A stretch of DNA of 64,000 nucleotides from Clostridia bacterium (GCA_017463485.1 JAFTPD010000015.1:1-64000), one strand, 5' to 3'. Counted from the stretch's first letter, positions 52,928 through 62,441 are shown. The notes: a model not told the origin generated them from the letters alone. Program-made: numbers and translations.

Positions 52928-55900
52928 ATGTCATTGAATGGAACACCCAATGCTGCCGACGGATGGAAAAGCCTTGATGCGACTGTCCCTGCGGCGATAG
53001 GTATCGACATAGGCTCTACCACCGCAAAGCTGGTGGTGTATTGTGACGGACAGCTTGTATATTCTTGCTATGAAAGACATTTTTCGCAGGTAAGACCGAA
53101 AACGTTGGAGCTTTTACTCCGCGTCCGTGAGCTGGTCGGCGACAGACCCGTAAGGGCGGCAATTTCGGGCTCGGCGGGACTTGGTATGGCTAATTCTGCG
53201 GGCATTCCCTTCGTTCAGGAGGTGTTTGCCACGGGTGAAACGGTAAAGCGGTTGGAGCCCGATACGTCGGCTGTTATCGAGCTTGGAGGAGAGGACGCAA
53301 AGGTCATATTCTTCAAGGGCGGAATGGACGAGCGCATGAACGGCACGTGCGCTGGCGGAACTGGCGCGTTTATCGACCAGATGGCGACTCTGCTTGACGT
53401 TACTGTCGAGGAGCTTGACCGACTCAGCCTTAACGCCACCAAGATATATCCTATCGCATCCCGTTGCGGCGTTTTTGCAAAGACGGACATTCAGCCCCTC
53501 CTCAATCAGGGCGCGGCGAAGGAAAATATCGCTGCCAGCATATATGCGTCGGTCGCAAGTCAGACTATCGCGGGACTTGCGCAGGGACGAAAAATTGAAG
53601 GCAAGGTAATGTTCCTCGGCGGACCTCTGTATTTCTGTCAGGGACTCCGTAAGGCATTCAAGGATGCCTTGAAGCTTGACGACGAGCATGCAATATTCCC
53701 TGAATACGCAAGGATATCCGTTGCGCTCGGCGCGGCGATATATGCGTCGGCACTTGACTCTGCCGTAACCATGGACGAGCTTATCGCGGGAGTGGAGGCA
53801 AGCACTCGCGAGCGACTTGTCGCGTCACATACCGAGCCGCTTTTTGAAAGAGAGGAGGACTATCGCGAGTTTTGCGCGCGCCACTCAAGGGCGTCCGTAA
53901 AATCGGTGTATCCCAAGGACTATTCGGGTAACGCATATCTCGGCATCGACTGCGGCTCGACTACAACCAAGCTGGTGCTTATGAGCGAGGACGGGGAGAT
54001 AGTATATTCCTACTACGACTCCAACCGAGGTAATCCCGTAAATATCGTCAAGGAGCAGCTGCGGGAGATATACGAGCTTTGCGGCAACAGAATAAAAATC
54101 ATGGGCAGCTGTGTTACGGGATACGGCGAGGAGCTTATCCGCCACGCCTTCCATATCGACGCGGGGCTCGTGGAAACCATGGCGCACTTTACTGCCGCAA
54201 AATATTTTAATCCCCGCGTGGATTTCATACTCGATATCGGCGGACAGGACATAAAGTGCTTCAAAATAAAGGACGACGCCATTGACTCCATCATGCTCAA
54301 CGAGGCTTGCTCGTCGGGATGCGGCTCGTTTATTGAAACCTTCGCCCGCTCTATGGGATACGAGGTTGACGAGTTCGCAAAGCTCGGACTTATGGCAAAA
54401 GCCCCCGTGGAGCTTGGAACGAGATGCACGGTGTTTATGAATTCGTCCGTCAAGCAGGCGCAAAAGGACGGTGCGACCGTGGGCGACATATCCGCGGGAC
54501 TGTCCCGAAGCGTGGTCAAGAACGCCATTTATAAGGTCATTCGCGTGGCGAGTGCCGAGGAGCTTGGCGAAGAGATCGTGGTGCAGGGAGGAACCTTCCT
54601 CAACGACGCGGTGCTTCGCTCGTTTGAAATGGAGATAGGACACGAGGTAATACGTCCGCAGATCGCGGGACTTATGGGCGCGTTTGGCGCGGCACTGTAT
54701 GCTAAGGGACTTTGCCTTGACAAGTCTGCTGTGCTGACGGCGGACGAGCTGAAAAGCTTTACGCACGAATCCCGTGCGGCGCGCTGTCACGGCTGCACCA
54801 ACAAATGCAACATTACCGTAAATACCTTCGCAAATGGCGAAAAATACATATCGGGCAACAAATGCGAAAAAGGCGCGGGAATCAAGAAGGGTGACACCGA
54901 GCTTATCCCTAACCTTCACAAATATAAGCGCGATGCTCTGTTCGCTCTTGAGGAGAGATCGGCGGACGGCGGACGCGGCAAGCTGGGACTGCCCATGGCG
55001 CTCGGAATGTATGAGCTTGCGCCTCTGTGGCACGAAATATTCACATCTCTCGGCTTTGAGGTGGTGCTGTCGGGTGAATCCCGCCGCTCCATGTATACGA
55101 AGGGACAGTATTCCATTCCCTCCGATACCGCCTGCTATCCCGCGAAGATAATGCACGGTCATATCGAGGCGTTGATAGAAAAAGGCGTGGACGCTATATT
55201 CTATCCTTGCCTTACCTACAACGTGGACGAGCATATAAGCGACAACCACTACAACTGCCCCGTGGTGGCATATTACTCCGAGCTGCTTCGCGGCAACATG
55301 GAGAGCATTGGCGACGCGGGCGTGGATTTCCTTTATCCCTATTTGAATATCAACGACGAGCGACAGTTCGTAAGCGGGCTGTATAAGGCACTAAAGGATA
55401 AGTTCGGCGGATTTAAAAAATCCGAAATCAAGCGCGCCGTGTCGCGCGGGCTCAAGGCTTACGCTGATTGGATGGCTGATATTCGCCGCGAGGGCGAGGC
55501 GGCTATCAAGTGGGCAAGAGCCAAGGGCATGAAGATAATGATCCTCGCGGGCAGACCGTATCACGTCGACCCGGAGATAGGTCACGGCATCGACAGGCTG
55601 GCGGCGTCTCTCGGCTTTGCCGTAGTAACCGAGGACAGCATCGGAGGCATAGCAAAGGCGAAAAAGGTGCATGTTCTCAATCAGTGGACGTATCACGCAC
55701 GTCTTTATGCGGCGGCACAGTACGCCTGCGAGCATGACGACGTTCAGCTCGTTCAGCTTGTTTCCTTCGGTTGCGGAATTGACGCCGTTACCACCGACGA
55801 GGTTCGAGCTATCCTTGAGAGCGGCGGCAAGCTGTATACCCAGATCAAAATAGACGAGATAACCAACCTCGGCGCGGTCACCATCCGACTCCGCAGTCTT

Positions 55901-55987
55901 ATCGGTGCGTTGGATTACGCTAAGGGTAAGCAAAAAACGGCTCTCGCGGGTGCGAGCGAGCGCGAGAGAGAGGAGGCGACGGTATGA
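52928..55987 (+). CDS. CoA-activase ATPase (HgdC/BcrA-type, two ASKHA domains plus DUF2229)
   Basis: The 1019-residue protein has two successive BadF/BcrA-type ATPase domains: GIDIGSTTAKLVVY near residue 25, GTCAGGTGAFIDQMA, GGEDAKVIF, then YLGIDCGSTTTKLVLM near 340, DIGGQDIKCFKI, ACSSGCGSFIETFA. Cysteine motifs CHGCTNKCN and NKCEKG (about 620-650) probably bind an iron-sulphur cluster, and a DUF2229-type part (from about 680) contains DTACYPAKIMHGH. The family activates 2-hydroxyacyl-CoA dehydratases or benzoyl-CoA reductase; orphans of this long type have unknown substrates. The usual protein of about 1400 residues is here split: the HgdB-like end is encoded by the next gene, overlapping by ATGA. 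AAAGGAG precedes ATG 52928. Confidence 0.88.
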   Translation: MSLNGTPNAADGWKSLDATVPAAIGIDIGSTTAKLVVYCDGQLVYSCYERHFSQVRPKTLELLLRVRELVGDRPVRAAISGSAGLGMANSAGIPFVQEVFATGETVKRLEPDTSAVIELGGEDAKVIFFKGGMDERMNGTCAGGTGAFIDQMATLLDVTVEELDRLSLNATKIYPIASRCGVFAKTDIQPLLNQGAAKENIAASIYASVASQTIAGLAQGRKIEGKVMFLGGPLYFCQGLRKAFKDALKLDDEHAIFPEYARISVALGAAIYASALDSAVTMDELIAGVEASTRERLVASHTEPLFEREEDYREFCARHSRASVKSVYPKDYSGNAYLGIDCGSTTTKLVLMSEDGEIVYSYYDSNRGNPVNIVKEQLREIYELCGNRIKIMGSCVTGYGEELIRHAFHIDAGLVETMAHFTAAKYFNPRVDFILDIGGQDIKCFKIKDDAIDSIMLNEACSSGCGSFIETFARSMGYEVDEFAKLGLMAKAPVELGTRCTVFMNSSVKQAQKDGATVGDISAGLSRSVVKNAIYKVIRVASAEELGEEIVVQGGTFLNDAVLRSFEMEIGHEVIRPQIAGLMGAFGAALYAKGLCLDKSAVLTADELKSFTHESRAARCHGCTNKCNITVNTFANGEKYISGNKCEKGAGIKKGDTELIPNLHKYKRDALFALEERSADGGRGKLGLPMALGMYELAPLWHEIFTSLGFEVVLSGESRRSMYTKGQYSIPSDTACYPAKIMHGHIEALIEKGVDAIFYPCLTYNVDEHISDNHYNCPVVAYYSELLRGNMESIGDAGVDFLYPYLNINDERQFVSGLYKALKDKFGGFKKSEIKRAVSRGLKAYADWMADIRREGEAAIKWARAKGMKIMILAGRPYHVDPEIGHGIDRLAASLGFAVVTEDSIGGIAKAKKVHVLNQWTYHARLYAAAQYACEHDDVQLVQLVSFGCGIDAVTTDEVRAILESGGKLYTQIKIDEITNLGAVTIRLRSLIGALDYAKGKQKTALAGASEREREEATV

Positions 55988-57333
55988 GTGCTGATGTCAA
56001 AAATAAATGCGTCGAATGTGCCGAATGTAACGAATGTGAGCGCACGGACACCTGTAACGTAGTGTTCACGGAGGAGATGCGCAAAACCTATAAAATACTC
56101 ATCCCCACAATGCTGCCAAGGCATTTTAAGATACTTGCAAACGTGTTCAGCTACTACGGATATAACACCGAGCTGCTTGAGGACGGTACTCACGGCGACA
56201 GCAAGACCGTTATTGACGCGGGACTCAAATACGTCCACAACGACTCCTGCTATCCTGCACTGCTTGTTATCGGTCAGTTTATCGCCGCGCTTCAAAGCGG
56301 ACGCTACGACACTCACAAAGTGGCGCTGATGCTGACTCAGACGGGCGGCGGATGCCGCGCCTCCAATTACATATCCTTGCTTCGCAAGGCATTGGTGCGC
56401 GCGGGATTTGAATACGTTCCCGTTATCTCGCTTAACTTTTCGGGACTGGAATCCTGCCCCGGCTTTAAGCTGACGCTCCCCATGATACACCGCCTGCTTT
56501 ACGGAATCCTATACGGTGACCTGCTTTTGACGCTTGTCAATCAGACCCGCCCGTACGAGCTTGAAAAGGGTAGGGCAGAGGCGCTCGCGGACGAATGGAG
56601 CGAGCGGCTGGCGAGAGAAATGACGGCAAGCCGCATAAGGTATTCCGAGGTCAAAAAGACTTATCGCAGAATAATAGATTCCTTTGCCGCCATTGACGTT
56701 GGCGGACGTGACCGCCGCACCGCCCCTGCAGTGCGCGTGGGAATCGTAGGCGAGATATTCGTCAAGTTTTCGCCTCTCGGCAACAATCAGCTTGAGGATT
56801 TTTTGGTGTCGGAGGGAGCCGAGCCCGTGCTTTCGGGACTTATCGACTTCTGTCTGTACGTTGTGACCAATTCCATAGTGGACTACGAGCTGTACGGCAT
56901 TGGAAAAATGAAGGCGAAAATTTATAAGATCGCTGACAAATTCTTTTTGAGAAAGCAAAAGGACCTTATCGACATAATTGATAAGGAGGGAAGCTTCAAT
57001 CCTCCCACCCCCTTTGCTCATACGCGCACGCTTGCCCGCGGCTACGTTGGCATGGGCGCGAAGATGGGCGAGGGCTGGCTGCTCACTGCCGAAATGCTGG
57101 AGCTTATTGACGAGGGTGTAAACAACGTTATCTGCACACAGCCCTTCGGTTGCCTGCCTAATCATATCGTGGGTAAGGGCATGATGAAGCCGATAAAGGA
57201 GCGCTACCCCCACGTCAATCTGGTCGCAATAGACTATGATGCGGGTGCGACCAAAATAAATCAGGAGAACCGCATAAAGCTGATGCTTGCAAATGCGATC
57301 CCCACGCCGCCTTGCCATCACGGCACAAGGTAA
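55984..57333 (+). CDS. HgdB-like C-terminal partner of the CoA activase (DUF2229-type)
   Basis: The 449-residue protein continues the family of the previous gene. It starts MSADVKNKCVECAECNECER, a cysteine-rich stretch, then has KILIPTMLPRHFKILANVFSYYGYNTELL, NDSCYPALLVIGQF, TQTGGGCRASNYISL and near the end TQPFGCLPNHIVGKGMMKPI, DYDAGATKINQENRIKLM. In most genomes this is the C-terminal part of one giant protein. The ATGA overlap ensures equal synthesis of both halves, so they probably form one complex binding iron-sulphur clusters. Confidence 0.85.
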   Translation: MSADVKNKCVECAECNECERTDTCNVVFTEEMRKTYKILIPTMLPRHFKILANVFSYYGYNTELLEDGTHGDSKTVIDAGLKYVHNDSCYPALLVIGQFIAALQSGRYDTHKVALMLTQTGGGCRASNYISLLRKALVRAGFEYVPVISLNFSGLESCPGFKLTLPMIHRLLYGILYGDLLLTLVNQTRPYELEKGRAEALADEWSERLAREMTASRIRYSEVKKTYRRIIDSFAAIDVGGRDRRTAPAVRVGIVGEIFVKFSPLGNNQLEDFLVSEGAEPVLSGLIDFCLYVVTNSIVDYELYGIGKMKAKIYKIADKFFLRKQKDLIDIIDKEGSFNPPTPFAHTRTLARGYVGMGAKMGEGWLLTAEMLELIDEGVNNVICTQPFGCLPNHIVGKGMMKPIKERYPHVNLVAIDYDAGATKINQENRIKLMLANAIPTPPCHHGTR

Positions 57334-57361
57334 GTATAGATTTTTAAGGAAGGAATTTCAA

Positions 57362-57811
57362 ATGGGCAATTTCAAAACGAAATTAGCAAGATTTATGTAC
57401 GGAAGATACGGCGCCGACGAGCTGTACTACGCACTTTTTCTCTTTGAGATAATTGTCCTTGTATTATCCACGGTATTTCAGGTTCTTGGCTACAACAGCA
57501 CGCCATTTGCGATAGTGTCTGCCGTGCTTTACGCCATATCCATAATGACGCTGGTGTTTGCCATTTACAGAATGATGTCGAGAAAGATAGACCGGCGCCG
57601 CCGCGAGAATATGTGGTTTTTGCGTCAGAAATCAAAATTCAAGAACCTGTTCAGATCAAAAAAGCGCCGCCTGTCGGCAATGGATACCGCATCGCATATA
57701 TTCCGCGCGTGTCCTCATTGCTCGGCAACGCTTCGCTTGCCCCGCAAAAGCGGAAAGCATACGGTAAGATGCCCGAGATGCTCGAGAACGTTTAAAGTAA
57801 AAGTAAAATAA
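57362..57811 (+). CDS. Membrane protein with C-terminal zinc ribbon
   Basis: The 149-residue protein has two hydrophobic helices (about 22-47 and 49-67), a very basic stretch, and a C-terminal four-cysteine ribbon CPHCSATLRLPRKSGKHTVRC-PRC. Proteins of this build occur widely in Clostridia without known function; the basic loop could contact nucleic acid or lipid. AAGGAAGGA precedes ATG 57362. It lies 28 bases after the CoA-activase pair on the same strand, so cotranscription is likely. Confidence 0.8.
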   Translation: MGNFKTKLARFMYGRYGADELYYALFLFEIIVLVLSTVFQVLGYNSTPFAIVSAVLYAISIMTLVFAIYRMMSRKIDRRRRENMWFLRQKSKFKNLFRSKKRRLSAMDTASHIFRACPHCSATLRLPRKSGKHTVRCPRCSRTFKVKVK

Positions 57812-58043
57812 ACAAGCAATTTAAAATTAAACGCTTAGTTTACTTGCTGTTCACAATGCCGTGCGTTATTGCATATAATACGCAAAGGGAGCTTAAAGCG
57901 TTGAATCATCAGAATGACGCGAAAAAAAGCAGTCGTTGTAACAAAGACACAAAAAAAGCCTTTGCGACTTGTGCATGGTGACGAGGCGGTGTAAATAAAA
58001 AGTATAACGAATGTTAAAAAATTTTAAAATGCGCAAAAATCTC

Positions 58044-58072
58044 TTGATTTTTAAAAGAAAAACTGTTATAAT
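58044..58072 (+). promoter_or_regulatory. Sigma-A promoter of the repeat lipoprotein
   Basis: TTGATT, 17-base spacer, TATAAT. The stretch 57812-58043 has no recognisable gene, only A/T-rich sequence. Confidence 0.75.
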
Positions 58073-58123
58073 ATACCCGTATGGGAATGCCCATAATCCA
58101 TAATCTTAAAAGGAGAATTCAAA

Positions 58124-59083
58124 ATGAAAAAGTTAATTGCACTTGCACTCGCGCTCATTCTGGTAGTTGCTATGTGTGCATGCAACATCGGCGATGGCAA
58201 CGGCACCACTACTGCAGGCACCACCGCGGCTGAGTCCGAGAACGGCACCGGCACCGGTGACGCAACCACTGACGACGGCGAAACCGGCACGGGCGATGTT
58301 ACTACCGACGACGGTAAGGCTACCACCGACGACGGCGAGGCAACCACCGATGACGGTGAGGCTACCACCGACGACGGCGATGCTACCACCGGCGGAGATG
58401 ATGAAACCACCAAGGGAGATAATGGCGGCGACGACATTGAGATGGATTACAGCAAAGAGAACGTATTTATTGGCGAGGACGTTGTTGACGCGGATGGCAA
58501 TGAAGTATTCGGTCGCTCTGCGAAGAAGCTTGCTCCCGGTGAAAGCGTTGCTACCAAGTTTACCGTAACCGAAGGCTGCCTCGCGGGTATATACGTAGGA
58601 TGTCCCTCTTGGAGCGATAACAACGGAACTCTCGTTCTCACCCTTTACTCTTGGGTTGAAGGTGAGGGCACGAGCGAAAAGGCGATTCTCAGAGACGGTT
58701 ATGCAAAGACCGTTGCAACCGAGCCTGTTGCAACCGAAACCTTTGAAAATTATACCGACAATGCTACGTTGAAAATCCAGTTCGACGAAGACACGCTTGG
58801 CGAGGGCGGTACGTATCTCGTAGTTCTCTCTAATCCCGACGACGAGGACCTCGGTGTAGGATATTCTGCTTCTAGTTATAACGCAGAGGCATTCCTTGGC
58901 TCCAGAACCTACAGGCTTCCCACTGCTGAAGAGCTTGAAGCTAAAGGATATACCGGTTTCGAGCAGCTCTACACCTCCAACGACGTTGTATGCTTCAACT
59001 CTAAGGGTACTCCTTCTCTGTTTGACTACATGAATCTCACGGTTGAGGTTTACGTTGATGTAGCGCTCATACCCGACTATTAA
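58124..59083 (+). CDS. Lipoprotein with Thr-Asp-Asp-Gly repeat linker
   Basis: The 319-residue protein has a lipoprotein signal (MKKLIALALALILVVAMCAC) followed by a low-complexity linker (about 25-105) of Thr, Asp, Gly and Glu with the repeating unit ATTDDGE, encoded by a tandem near 58290-58400. The C-terminal 210 residues look like a beta-sandwich (LAGIYVGCPSWSDNNGTLVLTL, YTDNATLKIQF) of carbohydrate-binding type but I do not recognise a family. It is probably surface-exposed, the acidic repeat acting as a spacer. AAAGGAG precedes the ATG. Confidence 0.75.
   Translation: MKKLIALALALILVVAMCACNIGDGNGTTTAGTTAAESENGTGTGDATTDDGETGTGDVTTDDGKATTDDGEATTDDGEATTDDGDATTGGDDETTKGDNGGDDIEMDYSKENVFIGEDVVDADGNEVFGRSAKKLAPGESVATKFTVTEGCLAGIYVGCPSWSDNNGTLVLTLYSWVEGEGTSEKAILRDGYAKTVATEPVATETFENYTDNATLKIQFDEDTLGEGGTYLVVLSNPDDEDLGVGYSASSYNAEAFLGSRTYRLPTAEELEAKGYTGFEQLYTSNDVVCFNSKGTPSLFDYMNLTVEVYVDVALIPDY
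58290..58400 (+). repeat. In-frame tandem repeat coding for ATTDDGE units
   Basis: Imperfect tandem units of 21 bases (ACCACCGACGACGGCGAGGC type) occur about five times. They keep the frame and vary mostly at third codon positions, so they have been maintained as protein sequence; slipped-strand length change is expected. Confidence 0.75.
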
Positions 59084-59101
59084 TAATTCGGACGATCACA
59101 C

Positions 59102-59140
59102 ATAAACAAAAGCCTGCCAATTTGGCAGGCTTTTGTTTAT
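59102..59140. terminator. Bidirectional terminator between converging genes
   Basis: AAACAAAAGCCTGCCAA pairs with its complement with essentially no loop; T-tracts on both strands. It serves the repeat lipoprotein (+) and the HTH regulator (-). Confidence 0.85.
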
Positions 59141-59153
59141 GCTTTAACTTTCC

Positions 59154-59705
59154 TTATTCGCGCGGGTTAGCGCTTTTTACCTTGTCTATCATATCAAAAA
59201 GCTTGTTGCGAAGCCATTCCGGCTCGATCACGGTAATTCCCGACCGCGCCGCGAATATGGCGCAGAGAAATCTGTCCACATCGTGAAATTCGCAGAGAAA
59301 GCGGCTTCTTTTCTCGGTTGCAATGATGTAGGAGCGCATCTCAAGCACCGTCAGCTTGTCCTTTATCTCAACCGTTGCAGTGTAGGGAATCTGGCTCTGA
59401 ATTATAAGACTGTCAGCACCGTGATCGTCTTGAACAAAGGGATTTTGCGTGATGCTTCTGAACATATCGTCATTTTCAGTCGTGACCATGACGGGGAGAT
59501 TGAATTCAGATTCGTAGTAGTAACCTCCATGCTTTCGGTCAAAGGCTACGGGCGCGCCGTACTGCTTTTTCAGCAGGTCGATATCACGCTGCGCCTGCCT
59601 TGTTGAAATTCCGAAAAATTCCGCGATGCGAGGCGCGTTTGGATAAGAGCCGCGCGTAAGCTCGTTGTGAAACCATTGTATTCTTACGTTTGCTGTCACT
59701 CGCAT
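59154..59705 (-). CDS. HTH transcriptional regulator (YafY/DeoR-like N-terminus)
   Basis: The 183-residue protein begins with a winged-helix region (RIQWFHNELTRGSYPNAPRIAEFFGISTRQAQRDIDLLKKQYG, residues about 8-51) and continues YGAPVAFDRKHGGYYY as in YafY/WYL regulators. A full WYL domain is not visible; the last 100 residues may be a shortened sensor. Its start overlaps the end of the membrane protein gene by 10 bases, so the two are translationally coupled and probably work together. Confidence 0.8.
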   Translation of the reverse strand: MRVTANVRIQWFHNELTRGSYPNAPRIAEFFGISTRQAQRDIDLLKKQYGAPVAFDRKHGGYYYESEFNLPVMVTTENDDMFRSITQNPFVQDDHGADSLIIQSQIPYTATVEIKDKLTVLEMRSYIIATEKRSRFLCEFHDVDRFLCAIFAARSGITVIEPEWLRNKLFDMIDKVKSANPRE

Positions 59706-60571
59706 TGTTCGGTTGTTTCCTCCTGAATATCAACGGTAGGTTCGGGGAAGGCGTCGGGCGAATCGGAACACTCGCCGCGAGCGATAGTATAAAGGCGTAC
59801 ACCCGATAGTGCCGAAAGTCCAAGCACGGCGAACGCCGCCGCGGTGTAGTGCGGGTCGGCGAGGGGCGAGATAATGCCGTAAATAATGACGGGAATCGAC
59901 GACGCACAGCCGCAGAAAAGAGCTATGGAATGTGCGCCGAGCGAATAGCGGGGAAGCTGTCTGCCGATAAGGTGGCGGACGTCTGCAAGCGTGGCGAACA
60001 TTTCCGCCGCAAGCCCAAACACGAGCAGGGTCTTGATGGGCGAATTCATGGTGACAAAATTATCAAAATACATATAAGCCACAATGGATATCAGCCACAG
60101 AACGGTAGCAAATCCCAAGAGCGCGACGACATTTGCAGTTGGCACGGCTTTGCGCGCCCTGAAAAAGAAAGATGCAAAGTAGAATGCCGACAGAATTCCA
60201 CAAGCTACGGTTGCCACTGCGACAGTGTCGCTCTGACCGTTGACAAAATATAATATCCCCCATATCACGCTGACGGCAAGAACCGTAGCGGCGGCGATCA
60301 GCTCAAAAACACCGTTTGGCTTGTCGCTTGCGGGCGTTGTATTCAAACCGTCCTTTTTGACTATGAACGCCGACAGCAACAGCCAGATGACTCCGCCGAC
60401 GTAAAACAACGTAAAAATGACGGTCAAGGCGTTTGACTTAAAATATCCCACGCCTGCGTCGTAATTCACAAGCAGCATAAGTGAGCCGAAGATCGCGCCC
60501 ACTGCCGCCAATATTGCGGCTATCGCCGCGCAAAGCCTCGCGCACATGCGGGAGGAAGGTGTGCTTTTCAT
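59696..60571 (-). CDS. Polytopic membrane protein of unknown function
   Basis: A 291-residue protein with about seven or eight hydrophobic segments and a short acidic tail. It resembles no family I can name. AAAGGAATTCCC lies before the ATG. It forms a two-gene operon with the HTH regulator behind it, with a 10-base overlap; the membrane protein could sense a signal and control the regulator. Confidence 0.75.
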   Translation of the reverse strand: MKSTPSSRMCARLCAAIAAILAAVGAIFGSLMLLVNYDAGVGYFKSNALTVIFTLFYVGGVIWLLLSAFIVKKDGLNTTPASDKPNGVFELIAAATVLAVSVIWGILYFVNGQSDTVAVATVACGILSAFYFASFFFRARKAVPTANVVALLGFATVLWLISIVAYMYFDNFVTMNSPIKTLLVFGLAAEMFATLADVRHLIGRQLPRYSLGAHSIALFCGCASSIPVIIYGIISPLADPHYTAAAFAVLGLSALSGVRLYTIARGECSDSPDAFPEPTVDIQEETTEQCE

Positions 60572-60940
60572 AGGGAATTCCTTTCAAAAATGCATATTCA
60601 TATATATTATAATCCAAACACGTGAACATTCTGTAAACAAAAATCGCTTCAAACGGTCTTTTTTAAATTTTTTGCGCTCGAAACACAAAAATGTTTGCTA
60701 AATGTAAACACGCGGCTGAATTTTGGTTATTATTACATTGCGACAGCCCATCAGCGGCTGTCAAAAGTCATCCTTTTTATTATATATACGCGCGTGCGCA
60801 CGTGAGAGAGGCAAAATTGCCGTCAAAATCGCGTTTCGACGGCGGTGAGTCGAAGAAAACAAGATAGAAGTTTGTGCATAGTATACAAAACAGAATTGAA
60901 AAGTTCGTGCAATTTCGTAGAGAAAAATTTTGAAAAACTA

Positions 60941-60969
60941 TTGAAAAAAATGCAAAAATATAGTATAAT
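60941..60969 (+). promoter_or_regulatory. Sigma-A promoter of the S10 operon
   Basis: TTGAAA, 17-base spacer, TATAAT. Transcription would start about 310 bases before rpsJ. The stretch 60572-60940 upstream has no gene. Confidence 0.75.
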
Positions 60970-61112
60970 AGTGGAGCTTGATGTGCGTTGATGCAGGAGG
61001 TTGCTCGCAGGATTCCGATGTCCTGAGAGGTAATTTCTGCGGAGTATGTCCGAAAATCGGGCGAAAAAAGCTTTCGGCAAGCGCAAATGTGTGTACCTTA
61101 ACCCGTAGTATG

Positions 61113-61150
61113 CGGTCGCAAACCAAAAATATTGGCGCAGACCGTTTTTT
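61113..61150 (+). promoter_or_regulatory. Candidate transcription attenuator in the rpsJ leader
   Basis: CGGTC (61113-61117) pairs with GACCG (61140-61144), with inner CCAA/TTGG, and is followed by TTTTTT. It is about 145 bases into the leader and about 135 before rpsJ. Upstream are further hairpins (CAGGA..TCCTG at about 61010). This layout suits control of the operon by premature termination. Confidence 0.5.
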
Positions 61151-61286
61151 ATGGGAAGAAAAAAGGAACGCACGGACGAGTGCTGAACCACCTTTCCCCG
61201 CTTTTTGAAAGTCGCTGAGTCCCGAGTCGCCAAAATACGGGGACGGCGCTCGCGGCAAGGCGAAATTTTAAAAGGAGGAAAAATCA

Positions 61287-61598
61287 ATGGCAGTAAAGGA
61301 AAAGATCAGAGTTCGTCTTAAGAGCTACGACCACACGCTCATCGATGCTGCGGCAGAGAAGATCGTGGCTGTTGCAAAGGCAAACGGTTCCGAGGTTTCC
61401 GGTCCTATCCCGCTTCCCACCGATCGCGAGATCGTAACGATCCTTCGTGCGGTTCACAAGTATAAGGATAGCCGTGAGCAGTTCGAGACCAGAACTCACA
61501 AGAGACTGATCGACATCATGAAGCCCTCTCAGAAGACTGTAGATGCGCTCATGAACGTTGAGTTGCCTGCAGGCGTTGAGATCGAGGTTAAGCTTTAA
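61287..61598 (+). CDS. rpsJ: 30S ribosomal protein S10
   Basis: The 103-residue protein has [59 protein letters not shown] and ends GVEIEVKL, a standard S10 that also acts in transcription antitermination as NusE. AAAGGAGGAAAAATC precedes the ATG. It opens the S10 operon here; a 213-base structured gap separates it from rplC. Confidence 0.98.
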   Translation: MAVKEKIRVRLKSYDHTLIDAAAEKIVAVAKANGSEVSGPIPLPTDREIVTILRAVHKYKDSREQFETRTHKRLIDIMKPSQKTVDALMNVELPAGVEIEVKL

Positions 61599-61805
61599 TC
61601 GGAGAGCTTAAACGCGACAAACGAGTCGGGCGTATCCCGACAAAGGGCGGTGACCGCTGACCCACGGAAATCCGCAAAGTGCGAAAGCGCGCAAAGAGAA
61701 CAGCCGACACGAAAGTGGCTCGGTAACTTTGTAAGTCAAGTTGCCCTTGGGATGTCAGATCTTGACTACTCACCCTTGGTCAACCAATAATTTACAGGAG
61801 GAAAA
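61599..61805 (+). promoter_or_regulatory. Structured RNA region between rpsJ and rplC
   Basis: This 213-base gap is unusually long for the S10 operon. Hairpins visible: GTCGGG-cgtat-CCCGAC (61625-61641), CGGAAATCCG (61665-61674), an element CCGA-CAC-GAAA-GTG-..TCGG (61704-61723) enclosed by CAAAG/CTTTG (61692-61696 with 61727-61731), and TCAAG..CTTGA (61736-61740 with 61761-61765). GAAA and other GNRA-type loops are present. No ORF or T-tract is seen. It could be a binding site for a ribosomal protein such as L3 or L4 that regulates the genes behind it. Confidence 0.55.
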
Positions 61806-61811
61806 CAGAAA

Positions 61812-62441
61812 ATGAAAAAGGGTATTATCGGTAAGAAAATCGGTATGACTCAGATCTTCGACGAGAACGGAAACGTTATCCCCGTAACGCTCGTTGAGGT
61901 AGGTCCTTGTGTGGTAGCACAGAAGAAGACCGCAGAAAACGACGGTTATGACGCCGTTCAGCTTGGCTTCATGGAAATCAAGGAGAAGCACGTAAACAAG
62001 GCTGAGAAAGGTCATTTTGCAAAGAACGGACTTGCTGCAAAGAAGCACCTCAAGGAATTCCGCTTTGATGATTGCTCCCAGTACAATGTCGGCGACGTCA
62101 TTACCGTCGAAACCTTCGCCGTAGGCGAAAAGGTCGACGTAACAGGTATGACCAAGGGACACGGCTACACGGGCGTTGTAAAGCGTTGGAATCACCACAT
62201 GCTTCAGAAGACTCACGGCGTTGGTCCTATCCACCGTCAGCCCGGTTCCATGGGCTCTATTGACCCTGCAAGAATCTTCAAGAATCACAAGATGGCAGGT
62301 CAGTACGGTAACGAGCAGGTAACTGTTCAGAATCTCAAAATCGTAAAGATCGACAGCGAAAAGAACCTTATCGCCATCAAGGGCGCTATCCCCGGTGCTC
62401 GCGACGGTATCGTGTTCGTACGCGACGCGATCAAAGCATAA
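61812..62441 (+). CDS. rplC: 50S ribosomal protein L3
   Basis: The 209-residue protein starts [20 protein letters not shown], contains [16 protein letters not shown] and [22 protein letters not shown] (the loop reaching the peptidyl-transferase centre) and ends in [23 protein letters not shown] precedes the ATG. The structured gap in front may regulate it. Confidence 0.98.
   Translation: MKKGIIGKKIGMTQIFDENGNVIPVTLVEVGPCVVAQKKTAENDGYDAVQLGFMEIKEKHVNKAEKGHFAKNGLAAKKHLKEFRFDDCSQYNVGDVITVETFAVGEKVDVTGMTKGHGYTGVVKRWNHHMLQKTHGVGPIHRQPGSMGSIDPARIFKNHKMAGQYGNEQVTVQNLKIVKIDSEKNLIAIKGAIPGARDGIVFVRDAIKA

Noticed and set aside
58290..58400. Regularly spaced repeats resembling a CRISPR array
   Set aside because: Units are contiguous 21-base codon repeats without unique spacers and keep the reading frame of the lipoprotein.
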